DNA of 17,280 nt from Pseudomonadota bacterium (GCA_009928265.1 RFPR01000036.1:1-17280); one strand, 5' to 3'; positions 6,078 to 15,615 are shown, numbered from the stretch's first letter. Numbers and translations are program-made. The notes: generated by a model not told the origin, from the sequence alone.

Positions 6078-7973
6078 ATGAAAAATAGAACGCTGATTAT
6101 AACTCTCCTTCTAGCTTGCTCCTCACTGATTCCCGGAAAACTTGGAATGGAGGCTATAGCCGCAGAGTCTTCCAAATCGGGTAACGAGCTGGAAGCGACA
6201 GATGTCGGCTCCACGGAGATGGGGCAACCCACTCTTCAGAAGTCAAAGGATGAAAAAATGCAGTGGTGGAGGGAGGCCCGCCTCGGATGCTTCATGCACT
6301 GGGGGGCTTATTCGCAGTTGGGCAATGAATGGAACGGTAAAAAGGGTGGGGGTTACGCGGAGCACATCCAGCGCGTTCTGAAAATCAGCATGGCCGATTA
6401 CAAGAAGGACGCGGTCGACAAATTCAATCCGGTTAAGTTCGATGCGGATGCTTGGATAGCCCTCATCAAAAGAGCCGGCATGGGGTACTATGTCATCACG
6501 GCAAAGCACCATGACGGGTTCGCCATGTATGACTCGAAGGTGGATGACTACAACATCGTCAAGCAGACGCCGTGGAAGCACGATCCCATGAGGGATCTGG
6601 AGGCCGCCTGTGCGAAGAACGGCATGGCCTTCGGCTTCTATTACTCCCACGCTTTTGACTGGGGCAATCAATACGCGCCAGGCAACGACTGGGAGTGGAA
6701 GAATCCGGGAGGAGATCTTCAGTTGGGTGGGAGGGACTGGTGGAAGAAGGATCCCGAGAAGTTGAAAAGCGTTCAGGAAAACTACGTTAACAAGAAGGCG
6801 ATCCCGCAAATCAGGGAACTCATCGCCAACTATCATCCCAAAATCTTTTGGTTCGACACCCCTTCCAAGCTTCCCGATTCCGAAAACAAGAGGATTCTGG
6901 AGGCCGTCCGCCAGGCAGATCCCTCGGTGGTCGTGAATTCCCGCCTTGTCCGGACGGATGGCGATTATCAAAGCACCGGAGATCGTGCCGTGGAGTTCCA
7001 GATGCTCGATAAAGATTGGGAGGCGATCCCAACCACCAACGAGTCGTACGGGTGGAACCCTCTTGATCCCCAGTACAAGACGCCTGAATTCCTGATCCGC
7101 GTCCTGGCCAAAGCGGTCTCCCGCGGTGGCAACATTCTTCTCAATGTCGGCCCGACTAGGGATGGGGCTATCGATCCGCATGATGTCGCCATCCTGGAGG
7201 GGATAGGCGATTGGATGACGGTATACGGCGACTCCATCCACGGATGCAATGCATCCCCGCTGCCTCCTCAGCCCTGGGGCGTGGTGACTTCGAAGGCCAG
7301 CTCGCTCTTTCTCCATGTGTTTGACTGGACCTCTCCCACTCTTGTGGTGGGTGGACTGGATTCCGAGCCGCTCAAGGCCTTCCTGATTACCTCTGGCGCT
7401 CCTGTTCCATTGCATTTCAAGCGTTTGAACCAGCACGATCTTGCCATCATGCTCCCTCCCAAGGCACCCAATGCCACTGATTCCGTCATCAGGCTGGAGT
7501 TTGCAAATCCGCCCAAAGCCTCCGGAGTGCGTCTTCTGAGCAATCGGACCAAGATCAACCAGCTTCTGGCTTTTGATGCGGAGCGGCATCAGGGTGAAAA
7601 GACTGGCACTGACAGCAGACTCGGATATAGGGACGGAAAACTGAACAATTACTGTGTCGATAACTGGACGACTCCGGAGCAATGGCTCTCGTGGGATGTC
7701 AGGGTGAGCGAACCGGTGAAGTTCGATGTTTCCCTCAATTACGGCAAAGGTCTGGGTGGGGAGTATGAGCTGTCCTGCGGCGATTGGAAGTCATCGAAGA
7801 AAGCGGCTGAAGTCGCTCCGCCGGTTCCCTCGATTGCTTCACCTCAGGTGGATCAGCTCGGCACATTAACCTTGGAGCCGGGAGTTCATCGGATAGAACT
7901 CCGCGTGACCAAGGCCAACGGGAAAGGTGAGATTTTCAGACCTCTGGAGCTTTGGCTGACGCCCAAACGGTGA
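6078..7973 (+). CDS. GH29 alpha-L-fucosidase
   Basis: 631 residues, exported. It hydrolyses terminal alpha-L-fucose with retention, probably in the periplasm or outside the cell. GH29 hallmarks: WWREARLGCFMHWGAYS (63-79, with the conserved His74), YYVITAKHHDGFAMYDS (137-153, His144 and His145), and KIFWFD (255-260), where Asp260 is the predicted nucleophile. SRGGNILLNVGPTRDGAI (348-365) is also typical. The acid/base residue is not fixed in sequence and I do not assign it. After the barrel and its beta-domain, residues about 495-631 form an extra beta-rich tail (CVDNWTTPEQWLSWDVRVS, then ELRVTKA near the end), probably a carbohydrate-binding-like module. The signal region contains LLAC (11-14), so a lipoprotein is possible, though the hydrophobic part before it is short. 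The ATG at 6078 has no Shine-Dalgarno. Confidence 0.95.
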   Translation: MKNRTLIITLLLACSSLIPGKLGMEAIAAESSKSGNELEATDVGSTEMGQPTLQKSKDEKMQWWREARLGCFMHWGAYSQLGNEWNGKKGGGYAEHIQRVLKISMADYKKDAVDKFNPVKFDADAWIALIKRAGMGYYVITAKHHDGFAMYDSKVDDYNIVKQTPWKHDPMRDLEAACAKNGMAFGFYYSHAFDWGNQYAPGNDWEWKNPGGDLQLGGRDWWKKDPEKLKSVQENYVNKKAIPQIRELIANYHPKIFWFDTPSKLPDSENKRILEAVRQADPSVVVNSRLVRTDGDYQSTGDRAVEFQMLDKDWEAIPTTNESYGWNPLDPQYKTPEFLIRVLAKAVSRGGNILLNVGPTRDGAIDPHDVAILEGIGDWMTVYGDSIHGCNASPLPPQPWGVVTSKASSLFLHVFDWTSPTLVVGGLDSEPLKAFLITSGAPVPLHFKRLNQHDLAIMLPPKAPNATDSVIRLEFANPPKASGVRLLSNRTKINQLLAFDAERHQGEKTGTDSRLGYRDGKLNNYCVDNWTTPEQWLSWDVRVSEPVKFDVSLNYGKGLGGEYELSCGDWKSSKKAAEVAPPVPSIASPQVDQLGTLTLEPGVHRIELRVTKANGKGEIFRPLELWLTPKR

Positions 7974-8207
7974 AATTTTCCTAGGATGGAACCTCTCTTG
8001 TAGTGAAACGATTCCTCGGCGTGAGATTGGCAAGAATGTAGTTCGTTGACGGCCCTCTCGTCGAGGGGGGGGTGGGGAACCACTTTCCTTTACCTCATAA
8101 GTCGAATCCAGTTAAAGAGAACCCGCACTTTATTGGACTCTTGGTTGTTTCCGTCAGGGCTGATAGTAGTATTGGTTTTAACATCCCCTTATTATTAACA
8201 TCCCCTT
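7974..8207. other. Intergenic region between GH29 and GH2 genes
   Basis: 234 bases without a gene. It contains a 5-base-pair hairpin CCCTC-N5-GAGGG (8053-8067) running into an eight-G tract, and a 17-base tandem duplication ending in the GH2 start codon (8176-8209). A weak TTGGTT-N17-TAGTAG pair at 8141-8169 could serve as a promoter. This is the longest gap in the plus-strand arm, so a secondary promoter here is plausible. Confidence 0.45.
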
Positions 8208-8209
8208 AT
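8176..8209 (+). repeat. 17-base tandem duplication overlapping the GH2 start codon
   Basis: TTTTAACATCCCCTTAT (8176-8192) is followed directly by TATTAACATCCCCTTAT (8193-8209), identical at 16 of 17 positions. The second copy supplies the first two bases of the ATG at 8208; the equivalent place in the first copy reads ATT. It replaces the region where a ribosome-binding site would sit. Confidence 0.85.
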
Positions 8210-11200
8210 GATCAATGTCCGTTTTATCCTGCTGTCTCTTTTTCTGTTTGGATCACTTTTCCCGACTCGAGCCTCAGAGGCTCCCGTCTACGGTCCTTTT
8301 GGTGCAAAAATCACCGGCAAAGGAGCAGGTTATCAAGGTTGGTTTCAGGGGAGTCCCCCGACTGAGCCAAAAAACGCATGGAGCATGTCTGTCTGGGTCA
8401 AGCCGGATGCTCCGATTCTCTCGCGCACGCTGGTGGCTGGATTTGGTGACGGTCTCGACCTTTCGGGATCGGAGCGGTTTTTTTCTGCAGACTCCGGCGG
8501 ATGGTATTTTTTTCTTGGATCCCTGCAAATCCAGAGAGGGCGATCGACCGCCGCGCCCGTTCCCTCCTCTGAGGATGCCCTGACTCCCGATCAGGTGTTT
8601 CTGGGGCGTCTTACGATGCATGAGCCGGTCACCCCGAACAAGTGGCAACTCCTCTCGGCAACTTATGACGGCTCGACACTGCGGCTTTTTGTCAACGGTG
8701 AGGAGAAATCAAAAACCGAAGTTCCTTTGGCCCGCGCAGCGATGGAGGTGCTTGTGGCCCCCCCACCACCATGGGATGACGGGATGTTTTTTAGCGGTTC
8801 AGTGGCCGGTCTGACTATTTGGGATCGCGCGATCGGTTCTGATGAGATCCGGGCGCTTCTTAAGACGGCACCGGATGAACAGCATCAACCCGACGTCACC
8901 CTGACCCAGACCGGAGCAGCGCCTATGAGGCGTGTTGGCCCGTTCATGGGAACCCGGAGCGCCATCACGCCGCAGAAGCCTGCCACCATGCCCCAGCCGC
9001 TTCCGGTGATGGAGACAACGCCCAAGCGTCTTCCCAAGCTAGCCTCGCAGCCGCTCTCAGAAACAAACAGCGCGGGAGAGCTTGTGCTGAACCTGGGTTG
9101 GGAACTTCAGGAAGTTTCCCTTGTCTCCGCATTACCCGAGGCCATTTCATCGCCCGGCTTGGACACCTCGGCCTGGTATGATGCGACGGTTCCGGGAACA
9201 GTGCTCACGACCCTCGTTCGACAGGGTGTCTATCCGGATCCCTTGTACGGTCTCAATAACCTGCTGATTCCAGACAACCTATCGCGAAAGTCCTGGTGGT
9301 ATCGCGTAGCCTTCAAGGTTCCCCAAGACTGGAACGGGCGTAAGGTGAATCTGACCCTTCACGGGATTAACTATCATGCCGAAGGATGGCTCAACGGAAG
9401 ATCTCTGGGTGATGTCACAGGGGCGTTCATCCGCGGATCCTTCGACGCAACACCGTTTCTCAAGCCCGGTGAAACCAATGTCTTTGCCGTGCGAGTCTGG
9501 CCTCAACCTCACAACGGGGCCGCCGTCGAGGAGTCACTGCGTACCGATGCCGGGCCGAACGGAGCCGATGGGACTCTCGACGGCCCCACGTTTTTCTGCA
9601 CCGAGGGGTGGGATTGGATACCGACCATTCGCGACCGCTGCACAGGCATCTGGCAAGATGTCGTGCTCCGTCCCACGGGACCCGTGGTTCTTGGTGATTC
9701 CAAGGTGACTACCGAGTTGCCCCGTCTCCCTGACCTTTCTGTTGCCAGAATCACCATCGAGTCGGAGTTGAAGAACCTCACGGATCAGCCCCAAAGAGTG
9801 ACTCTGCAAGGTTCCGTGGCAGGGGCATCGTTCAAGCTTCCTGTATCGCTGCAGCCCCACGAGACCGCCGTCGTGACCATTGACCCGAAACAATTCCCGC
9901 AACTCGACCTCAAGAATCCCAAGCTCTGGTGGCCCAACGGCTATGGCGAACCGACGCTCCATGACTTCACACTTCAGGTGTTGGACGAGGGGAACAAGGA
10001 ATCTGACCATTCGTTTCAGCGGGTGGGACTGCGTACGATCACCGCTTCCTATGATCCGCTGCTGACTCTTTCTGTCAATGGACGTCGGGTTTTCTGTAAA
10101 GGCGGCAACTGGGGACTCGACGATGCCATGAAGCGCATTTCCCGTGAAGAACTGGAGCCGTACATACGGCTTCACCGGGATGCCAATATCACCATGATCC
10201 GCAACTGGTGCGGACAGAGTCAGTCAGAGACGCTCTTCGGACTGTGCGATGAATATGGCCTGTTGGTCTTCAATGAATTTTGGCTGACCACCGGAAATTT
10301 CGACATGGCCGCCTTTGATGCCGATCTGTTCATGGCAAATGCAACCGATACGGTGAAGCGCTACCGCAATCATGCAAGTATCGCCCTTTGGTGCGCACGC
10401 AACGAAGGGAATCCCCCTCCTTGGCTTGCGGATCGTCTGGCGGATCTTCTTCAAAAAGAAGATGACACAAGACCGTACGTCCCGAAGTCCACCGGCTTCC
10501 CCGTCACCGGCGGGGGGCCCTATTATTATGTGGATCCGAAAACTTATTTCACTCTGACCGACAAAAAGAACTTCAAGACGGAACTTGGAGTCAACTCTGT
10601 TCCCACTGCCGGAGCCATGAGGGCAATGATGGACAAGTCACAGCTTTGGCCCATTTCCGATTCGTGGGCTTACCACGATTTCCACGACAACGGCTCCGAC
10701 TATCTCAAGGCGGTCAATGTGTCCTTCGGGGAGTCCAAGAATCTCGATTCCTTCGTGAAACGGGCCCAGATGATCAACTATGTCAACTACCGCGCCATGT
10801 TCGAGGCCTGGAACGCCAGGCTCTGGAAGTATACAAGCGGTGTTCTGATCTGGATGACCCACCCCTCTTGGCCCAGCACGATCTGGCAGATCTACACGCA
10901 TGATTACGATACGCATGCCTCCTTTTACGGTACAAAAAAGGCCTGCGAACCGGTCCACATCCAATGGAATCTGAATGATGACTCGGTTGCCGTGATCAAT
11001 AACCTGCAGGCCCCCCTTGATGATGCTTTGGTGACAGTCTCCCTGGTGGGTATGAATGGGAAAGAGCTGAAACAGATCAAGACGACCGGGAGTTTTCCGG
11101 GAGAAGCCGCCACAGTGGTGACTCATCTGGTGTGGCCCGTTTTTCCTTCCTCTCCTGTGGTCTTCTTGAAGCTCGTGCTCCGTGACAAAAACGGGAAACT

Positions 11201-11549
11201 GCTTTCAGAGAATTTTTACTGGCACTCTGACAAGCCTGAGGATCTCAAGGCGCTTAATACCCTCCCGTCCGTGAAGTTGGATGCTTCCGTGGATCGGGTG
11301 GACGGTGCATTGGTGGTGAGTTTGAAAAACAATTCCAAAACGCCTTCGCTGATGACGCATCTTTCGCTCATGGATGGCAAAACAGGAAAGCGGATTCTCC
11401 CGGCCTATTATGAGGATAATTACATCTCACTGTTTCCAGGGGATTCACGCAGCATCCGTATCGAAACGGGCGGATCCATCGCCACGGATGCGGTCGTTGA
11501 CTTGGAAGGGTGGAACATTGCTGCCGCAAGCTTGAAGCCGAATCCTTAA
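8208..11549 (+). CDS. LamG-GH2 fusion: beta-mannosidase-like exo-glycosidase
   Basis: 1113 residues, exported (signal peptide about 1-23). Residues about 56-218 are a LamG/concanavalin-type domain: AWSMSVWVKPD, then WQLLSATYDGSTLRLFVNGE (146-165) and SVAGLTIWDRAIGSDEI (198-214). A Pro-rich linker (about 220-290) leads to a GH2 enzyme: jelly-roll domain with VPGTVLTTLVRQGVYPDPLYG (328-348), Ig-like domain, TIM barrel, and C-terminal beta domains. Predicted acid/base is Glu733 in ALWCARNEG and nucleophile Glu792 in FKTELG. The 'PGTVL...YPDPLYG' opening and this active-site style are typical of the beta-mannosidase / exo-beta-glucosaminidase branch rather than beta-galactosidases. With GH92 and GH29 nearby, beta-mannosidase is favoured but not proven. 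The LamG module probably anchors the enzyme to substrate. The ATG at 8208 has no Shine-Dalgarno; a 17-base repeat abuts it. Confidence 0.92.
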   Translation: MINVRFILLSLFLFGSLFPTRASEAPVYGPFGAKITGKGAGYQGWFQGSPPTEPKNAWSMSVWVKPDAPILSRTLVAGFGDGLDLSGSERFFSADSGGWYFFLGSLQIQRGRSTAAPVPSSEDALTPDQVFLGRLTMHEPVTPNKWQLLSATYDGSTLRLFVNGEEKSKTEVPLARAAMEVLVAPPPPWDDGMFFSGSVAGLTIWDRAIGSDEIRALLKTAPDEQHQPDVTLTQTGAAPMRRVGPFMGTRSAITPQKPATMPQPLPVMETTPKRLPKLASQPLSETNSAGELVLNLGWELQEVSLVSALPEAISSPGLDTSAWYDATVPGTVLTTLVRQGVYPDPLYGLNNLLIPDNLSRKSWWYRVAFKVPQDWNGRKVNLTLHGINYHAEGWLNGRSLGDVTGAFIRGSFDATPFLKPGETNVFAVRVWPQPHNGAAVEESLRTDAGPNGADGTLDGPTFFCTEGWDWIPTIRDRCTGIWQDVVLRPTGPVVLGDSKVTTELPRLPDLSVARITIESELKNLTDQPQRVTLQGSVAGASFKLPVSLQPHETAVVTIDPKQFPQLDLKNPKLWWPNGYGEPTLHDFTLQVLDEGNKESDHSFQRVGLRTITASYDPLLTLSVNGRRVFCKGGNWGLDDAMKRISREELEPYIRLHRDANITMIRNWCGQSQSETLFGLCDEYGLLVFNEFWLTTGNFDMAAFDADLFMANATDTVKRYRNHASIALWCARNEGNPPPWLADRLADLLQKEDDTRPYVPKSTGFPVTGGGPYYYVDPKTYFTLTDKKNFKTELGVNSVPTAGAMRAMMDKSQLWPISDSWAYHDFHDNGSDYLKAVNVSFGESKNLDSFVKRAQMINYVNYRAMFEAWNARLWKYTSGVLIWMTHPSWPSTIWQIYTHDYDTHASFYGTKKACEPVHIQWNLNDDSVAVINNLQAPLDDALVTVSLVGMNGKELKQIKTTGSFPGEAATVVTHLVWPVFPSSPVVFLKLVLRDKNGKLLSENFYWHSDKPEDLKALNTLPSVKLDASVDRVDGALVVSLKNNSKTPSLMTHLSLMDGKTGKRILPAYYEDNYISLFPGDSRSIRIETGGSIATDAVVDLEGWNIAAASLKPNP

Positions 11550-11601
11550 GTTCGTCCCTTTGGTGAAGAACTCATTCTCAAACCCAAACAACAAAAGACA
11601 G

Positions 11602-13902
11602 ATGGGTACAATCAAAGCACTCCTTCGAATATCAGGTGCCCTCTTTGCGATCACCATCGCGGTTTTGCCGGCCAGGGGAACCCCTGACATCATCAAGAAC
11701 TCGCAGGGGATCCAGTTTTCCTCCAACCAATGGAAGGTGTCCGTGTCCATGGCATCACTGGAAGCCTTCGAGTTGGAGGTGAATGCGGTGGCTGACTCGG
11801 GACTTCACAATCCCTTTGTCGACCCTCAGGCGTCTCGGTCTGCGCCGGCATGGGAAATGGTGGAAAACAAGGGTTGGATCGGGATCCGCTCGAAGCAGGG
11901 GGCTCTGCTTGTTGATGCTGCCAAGCAGTGCTTTGCCCTATCCGGCCCGGATGGCAGGGAGGTTGTCACCGGCACGTTTGCCTCAAAACCCTCCATGTCC
12001 CTTGGCAAAGAGGATCGCGCAAAAGCTGGCCCAAAAAAATCTCCTTACGTGAGCTTTCGACTCAAGTCCCCAAAGATGGGTAAAGCCTATGGCTGTGGCG
12101 ATCTGGGTACGGATGACACCACTCTTTCGACAAGCAATAGCCTCGGGCAGGCCAATGGTAACGGCAACTTTCGCCAAGCCTATGCCTGGAACTCAGCCGG
12201 CTTCGTCAGCTCTGTGATTGGTCAGGATCCAGTTGATGGAAAAAGCCAGGCTGAGTTTGTAATCAGCGACAAGGAAATGTTCTGGCAGGTGCCGGGATCG
12301 GGGGCGGCGCTCTACCTTGCAGTGGCCCCAACCCTCAAAGACGGAATGGGTGTCTATCGCAACCTATTCGGCCCAGCCCCGGTACCACCGCTCTGGACTT
12401 TCGGCTTCATGGCCAGCAAATGGGGATGGAAACTTTACCCTTTTATCGAGGAGACGGCCAAACATTTCAAGGATGGGCACTTTCCCGTCGATTCATTTAT
12501 TTACGATTTCGAATGGTATACGAAGACGCCGGACTACAAGCTGAAGCCAGCTGGCGAGGAAAATTTCCCGGATTTCGCATTCAATGCGCAGCTCTTCCCC
12601 GAGCCTGAAAAACAGATCGATGCGCTGCATGCGCAAGGTATCCGATCCGTGATGATCCGCAAACCGCGCCTCGGTGATGCCTCAACGCTCCGGGAGTTCC
12701 GGGAGAAGGGATGGACTACCAAGGGGGGCAAAGGTTACGAGAGCCGTAACATCGACTATAACAATCCCGCAGTCCGCGACTGGTATGCACAGAAGACTTC
12801 CCCGATGTTGAAGCAAGGCATTGACGCTTGGTGGAACGACGAGGGGGAGCAGGACTATCTGATGAACTTCAACTGGAACCTTGCCGAGATCGCCGCTCAG
12901 GAATCGGTCAAACCAGGGCAGCGATTCTGGAGCTTGAACCGCGCAGGTGCGCTGGGCATGCAACGGACAGGTGCGGTGCTCTGGACGGGCGATATTAAAG
13001 ATTCCGACCTGGCCGTGAACATCGTCAAGAAGTTGAAATGGTCGGCTTCAGGCCATATTTATCATGGTGACGACATCGGTGGGTTCTTCTGCAAGAACCT
13101 CACCCCGGCGCTACTGACACGTTGGTACCAGGCCGGCGCCTTCTTCCCCATCATGCGAGCCCATTCCCACAGCGGGATGATACCCCATTGGCCTTGGCTG
13201 TGGGACGATAAGCCGGTTGCAGGTGCGGATCCCAACGTGAAGACCTCCGACCGCCTTCGTAATGCACTCAATCTGCGATACCGCCTCATTCCCTATCTTT
13301 ATAGCCTCGCCTATCGGGCGTACGAGACCGGCCTCCCCATCATGGAGCCGGTGGTGTTGGAGCATCCCGAGATGCCTGGGGCCGATTCCCTCGTCGATCA
13401 GTGGATGTGTGGCCCCAAACTCATGGTCGCACCGATTCTGGATGGCACGTCAGTCCGGCGCACCGTCAAGCTTCCGGAAGGGATTTGGTATCGATTCCAG
13501 ACACCGATCCGGGTGAAGACAGGCACGTTCAAGGCGGAGGCGAACATGGATGAGATCCCGGTGTATGCCGAGGCGGGTGCCATCATTCCGCTCGGACCTG
13601 TGGTGGAAAACACTTCCCAGTCCCACACAGGGCCGCTGGAGCTCCAAGTCTATGCGGGTAGTGACGGCCAGTTCACCATGGTCGAGGATGACGGCACCTC
13701 TAACAACTATCTGCGTGGTGACTGTCGCAAGACAACCTTTACCTGGAACGACAAAACGCATTCTCTCTCATGGACATCGGAGGGTGCGTACGACCAGGGG
13801 AACTTGTTCCATGAGATGCTCATCAAGGTTTTTACCGAAGATGGGAAAACAGTGACGCGAAACGCCAGTCTCGGAGAGAGACACGGGACGGTTCAATTTT
13901 AG
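11602..13902 (+). CDS. GH31 alpha-glycosidase (alpha-xylosidase or alpha-glucosidase type)
   Basis: 766 residues from the ATG at 11602 (IKALLRISGALFAITIAVLP signal segment, cleavage near ARG-TP). The frame stays open to a TTG at 11560, but the ATG gives a proper signal peptide start. GH31 features: N-terminal beta domain with YGCGDLGTDD (163-172), barrel with DSFIYDFEWYTKTPDY (297-312), nucleophile Asp413 in WWNDEG, acid/base Asp464 in WTGDI, and the HGDDIGGFF loop (488-496). The C-terminus has the DUF5110-type beta domain (LELQVYAGSDGQFTMVEDDG). It removes an alpha-linked non-reducing terminal sugar with retention; sequence alone does not separate xylose from glucose specificity. The insertion of EQDYLMNFNWN after the nucleophile is a less common subsite arrangement. 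Fifty-two bases from the GH2 stop and 20 from the next gene, so operonic. Confidence 0.92.
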   Translation: MGTIKALLRISGALFAITIAVLPARGTPDIIKNSQGIQFSSNQWKVSVSMASLEAFELEVNAVADSGLHNPFVDPQASRSAPAWEMVENKGWIGIRSKQGALLVDAAKQCFALSGPDGREVVTGTFASKPSMSLGKEDRAKAGPKKSPYVSFRLKSPKMGKAYGCGDLGTDDTTLSTSNSLGQANGNGNFRQAYAWNSAGFVSSVIGQDPVDGKSQAEFVISDKEMFWQVPGSGAALYLAVAPTLKDGMGVYRNLFGPAPVPPLWTFGFMASKWGWKLYPFIEETAKHFKDGHFPVDSFIYDFEWYTKTPDYKLKPAGEENFPDFAFNAQLFPEPEKQIDALHAQGIRSVMIRKPRLGDASTLREFREKGWTTKGGKGYESRNIDYNNPAVRDWYAQKTSPMLKQGIDAWWNDEGEQDYLMNFNWNLAEIAAQESVKPGQRFWSLNRAGALGMQRTGAVLWTGDIKDSDLAVNIVKKLKWSASGHIYHGDDIGGFFCKNLTPALLTRWYQAGAFFPIMRAHSHSGMIPHWPWLWDDKPVAGADPNVKTSDRLRNALNLRYRLIPYLYSLAYRAYETGLPIMEPVVLEHPEMPGADSLVDQWMCGPKLMVAPILDGTSVRRTVKLPEGIWYRFQTPIRVKTGTFKAEANMDEIPVYAEAGAIIPLGPVVENTSQSHTGPLELQVYAGSDGQFTMVEDDGTSNNYLRGDCRKTTFTWNDKTHSLSWTSEGAYDQGNLFHEMLIKVFTEDGKTVTRNASLGERHGTVQF

Positions 13903-13922
13903 GCAATAATTAATCCTTCATC

Positions 13923-15589
13923 ATGAAGAAGATCCTCCACCTCAATAAACTTCTTCACCTCTCGGTGGCCTTCACTCTCGCCGCAAGTGCGCAGGCCGAG
14001 GTGAAGCCTAACGCCCTCTTTTCGGATAATGCCGTCTTTCAGCAGGATCGGGAGATCCCAGTCTGGGGAACGGCCAATGAGGGAGAGATTGTCACTGTTA
14101 CCTTCGATGGCGATACGGAAAGCTCCATTACCAAGGATGGCAAGTGGATGGTGAGGTTGAAGCCTCACAAAGCGGGTGGCCCGTACACGATAACCATAGC
14201 CGGAGAGAACACGGTTACGGTCAATAATGTGCTCGTGGGTGACGTCTGGATCTGCTCTGGGCAGTCAAACATGGCGTTCAAATTTCCCGGATCGACGAGC
14301 GCCAGCACGGAGATGCCAAACGCGAATTATCCTAAATTGAGGATGTTCTCCGTTGATCATCATGGGGCATTAAATCCTCAGGAGGATGGATTGAGTGCGC
14401 CCCCGCCACTGTGAAGGATTTTTCAGCCGTGGGTTATTTCTTCGGGCGAGATATCCACAAAGCGACAGGCATTCCGATCGGAATGATTCATAGTTCCGTG
14501 GGGGGAACAGGGGCGCAGCTTTGGACCAGCCTTTCGGGCCTGGAAAAGGAGCCCTCCCTTCGTGGCTACGTAGAGGAGCTCTCATTGGCAAAATCGAAGT
14601 GCGATCCTGCAACCGAAGCCAAATTTCCCCAGGATCTGGCGAATTATCAGCAACAATTGAAGGCGTGGGAAGAGACGACCCGCAAGGAGTTTGCGCAGGC
14701 CATCAATGCATGGAATGCGGAATGCCAGAAAAACAAGGCTGCGGGGACACCGCTACCGCCACGCCCGGAACCTGCTGTGCCTAAACCACGTCCTCCTAGT
14801 GACCCCGCCGGGAAAAAGCCGACCGTCCTCTTCAACGGGATGATCTCCCCACTCATGCCTTATGCGATCAAGGGTGTCATCTGGTATCAGGGGGAATCCA
14901 ATAATGGGAAACCATTCGAATACCGAACCCTCTTTCCGCGTCTGATCGCTGACTGGCGGGAGAAATGGGGGGAGGGTGATTTCCCCTTCCTCTTTGTCCA
15001 GATCGCCCCTTACAAGGACGATGTTCCCGAAGTCCGTGAAGCTCAGTTCCTGACCTGGAAGAAAGTTCCCAACACTGCCATGGCTGTCACCTTGGATGTG
15101 GGCGACGCCAACAATATTCACCCCAAGAATAAAGAGCCAGTCGGCCAGCGTCTGGCTTTGGCGGCACGTGCCTTGGTCTATGGGGAGAAGATCGAATACT
15201 CCGGCCCTGAGTATGACTCGCTCAAGATCGAGGGGAACAAAGCAATTCTCACCTTCAAGCATGTCGGAACAGGACTTGTGGCCAAGGATGGACCGCTGAA
15301 AGGGTTTTTAATCGCCGGAGCCGATAAAAAGCTTATCGAGGCGAAGGCTGAGATCCAGGGCGATACGGTGGTCGTGACAAGTGATCAGGTGCCCTCACCA
15401 GTGGCAGTGCGTTACGGGTTCACCAATGTGCCCGATGGGAATCTCTGGAACAAGGAGGGCCTGCCTGCCTCTACTTTCCGAACCGATCCAGAATCCCTGA
15501 CTCAGGATCTGCCTCCAGCAAAACCAATTCCTAACCAGGCATCCAAGGTGCCTCTTGAAAACTCTGCTGATCCCTCCTCCAGTCTCTGA
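13923..15589 (+). pseudogene. SGNH 'sialate O-acetylesterase'-family gene split by a frameshift
   Basis: Two consecutive frames make one family-length protein of about 550 residues. Frame 1 (13923-14414, 163 codons) has a signal peptide (cleavage near AQA-EV), a beta domain and the nucleophile block DVWICSGQSNM (Ser115). Frame 2 carries WIECAPATVKDFSAVGYFFG, then IWYQGESN and LDVGDANNIHP, which holds the catalytic Asp/His region, and ends at 15589. Because the conserved WIECAP motif is already in the second frame from 14387, the break lies at about 14370-14387, near CAGGAGGATGG, not at the formal stop at 14412. Neither half has a full catalytic triad, so as read the gene is inactive. The family removes O-acetyl groups from sialic acids or from plant and microbial glycans; in this locus polysaccharide deacetylation is likelier. 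A Pro-rich insert (PPRPEPAVPKPRPPS) interrupts the hydrolase domain. A sequencing error is the main alternative. Confidence 0.85.
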
Positions 15590-15615
15590 TTCCTGAAGGG
15601 TATCACAGGGGCATC

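Noticed and set aside
6243..7682. 479-codon minus-strand open frame
   Set aside because: Antisense to the GH29 gene, no recognisable domain, while the plus-strand frame has a full GH29 signature.
8053..8072. Hairpin CCCTC-N5-GAGGG as a terminator for GH29
   Set aside because: Only five base pairs and followed by a G-run, not a T-run; not a credible Rho-independent terminator.
11560..11601. TTG start at 11560 for the GH31 gene
   Set aside because: It would add 14 polar residues before the signal peptide; the ATG at 11602 gives a standard Sec signal peptide.
14399..14414. Programmed -1 frameshift at the CCCCC run in the second esterase
   Set aside because: A slip here is chemically possible (Pro codons), but the conserved WIECAP motif already lies in the second frame upstream of the C-run, so the real shift must be earlier. 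A slip at this site would not restore the conserved protein.
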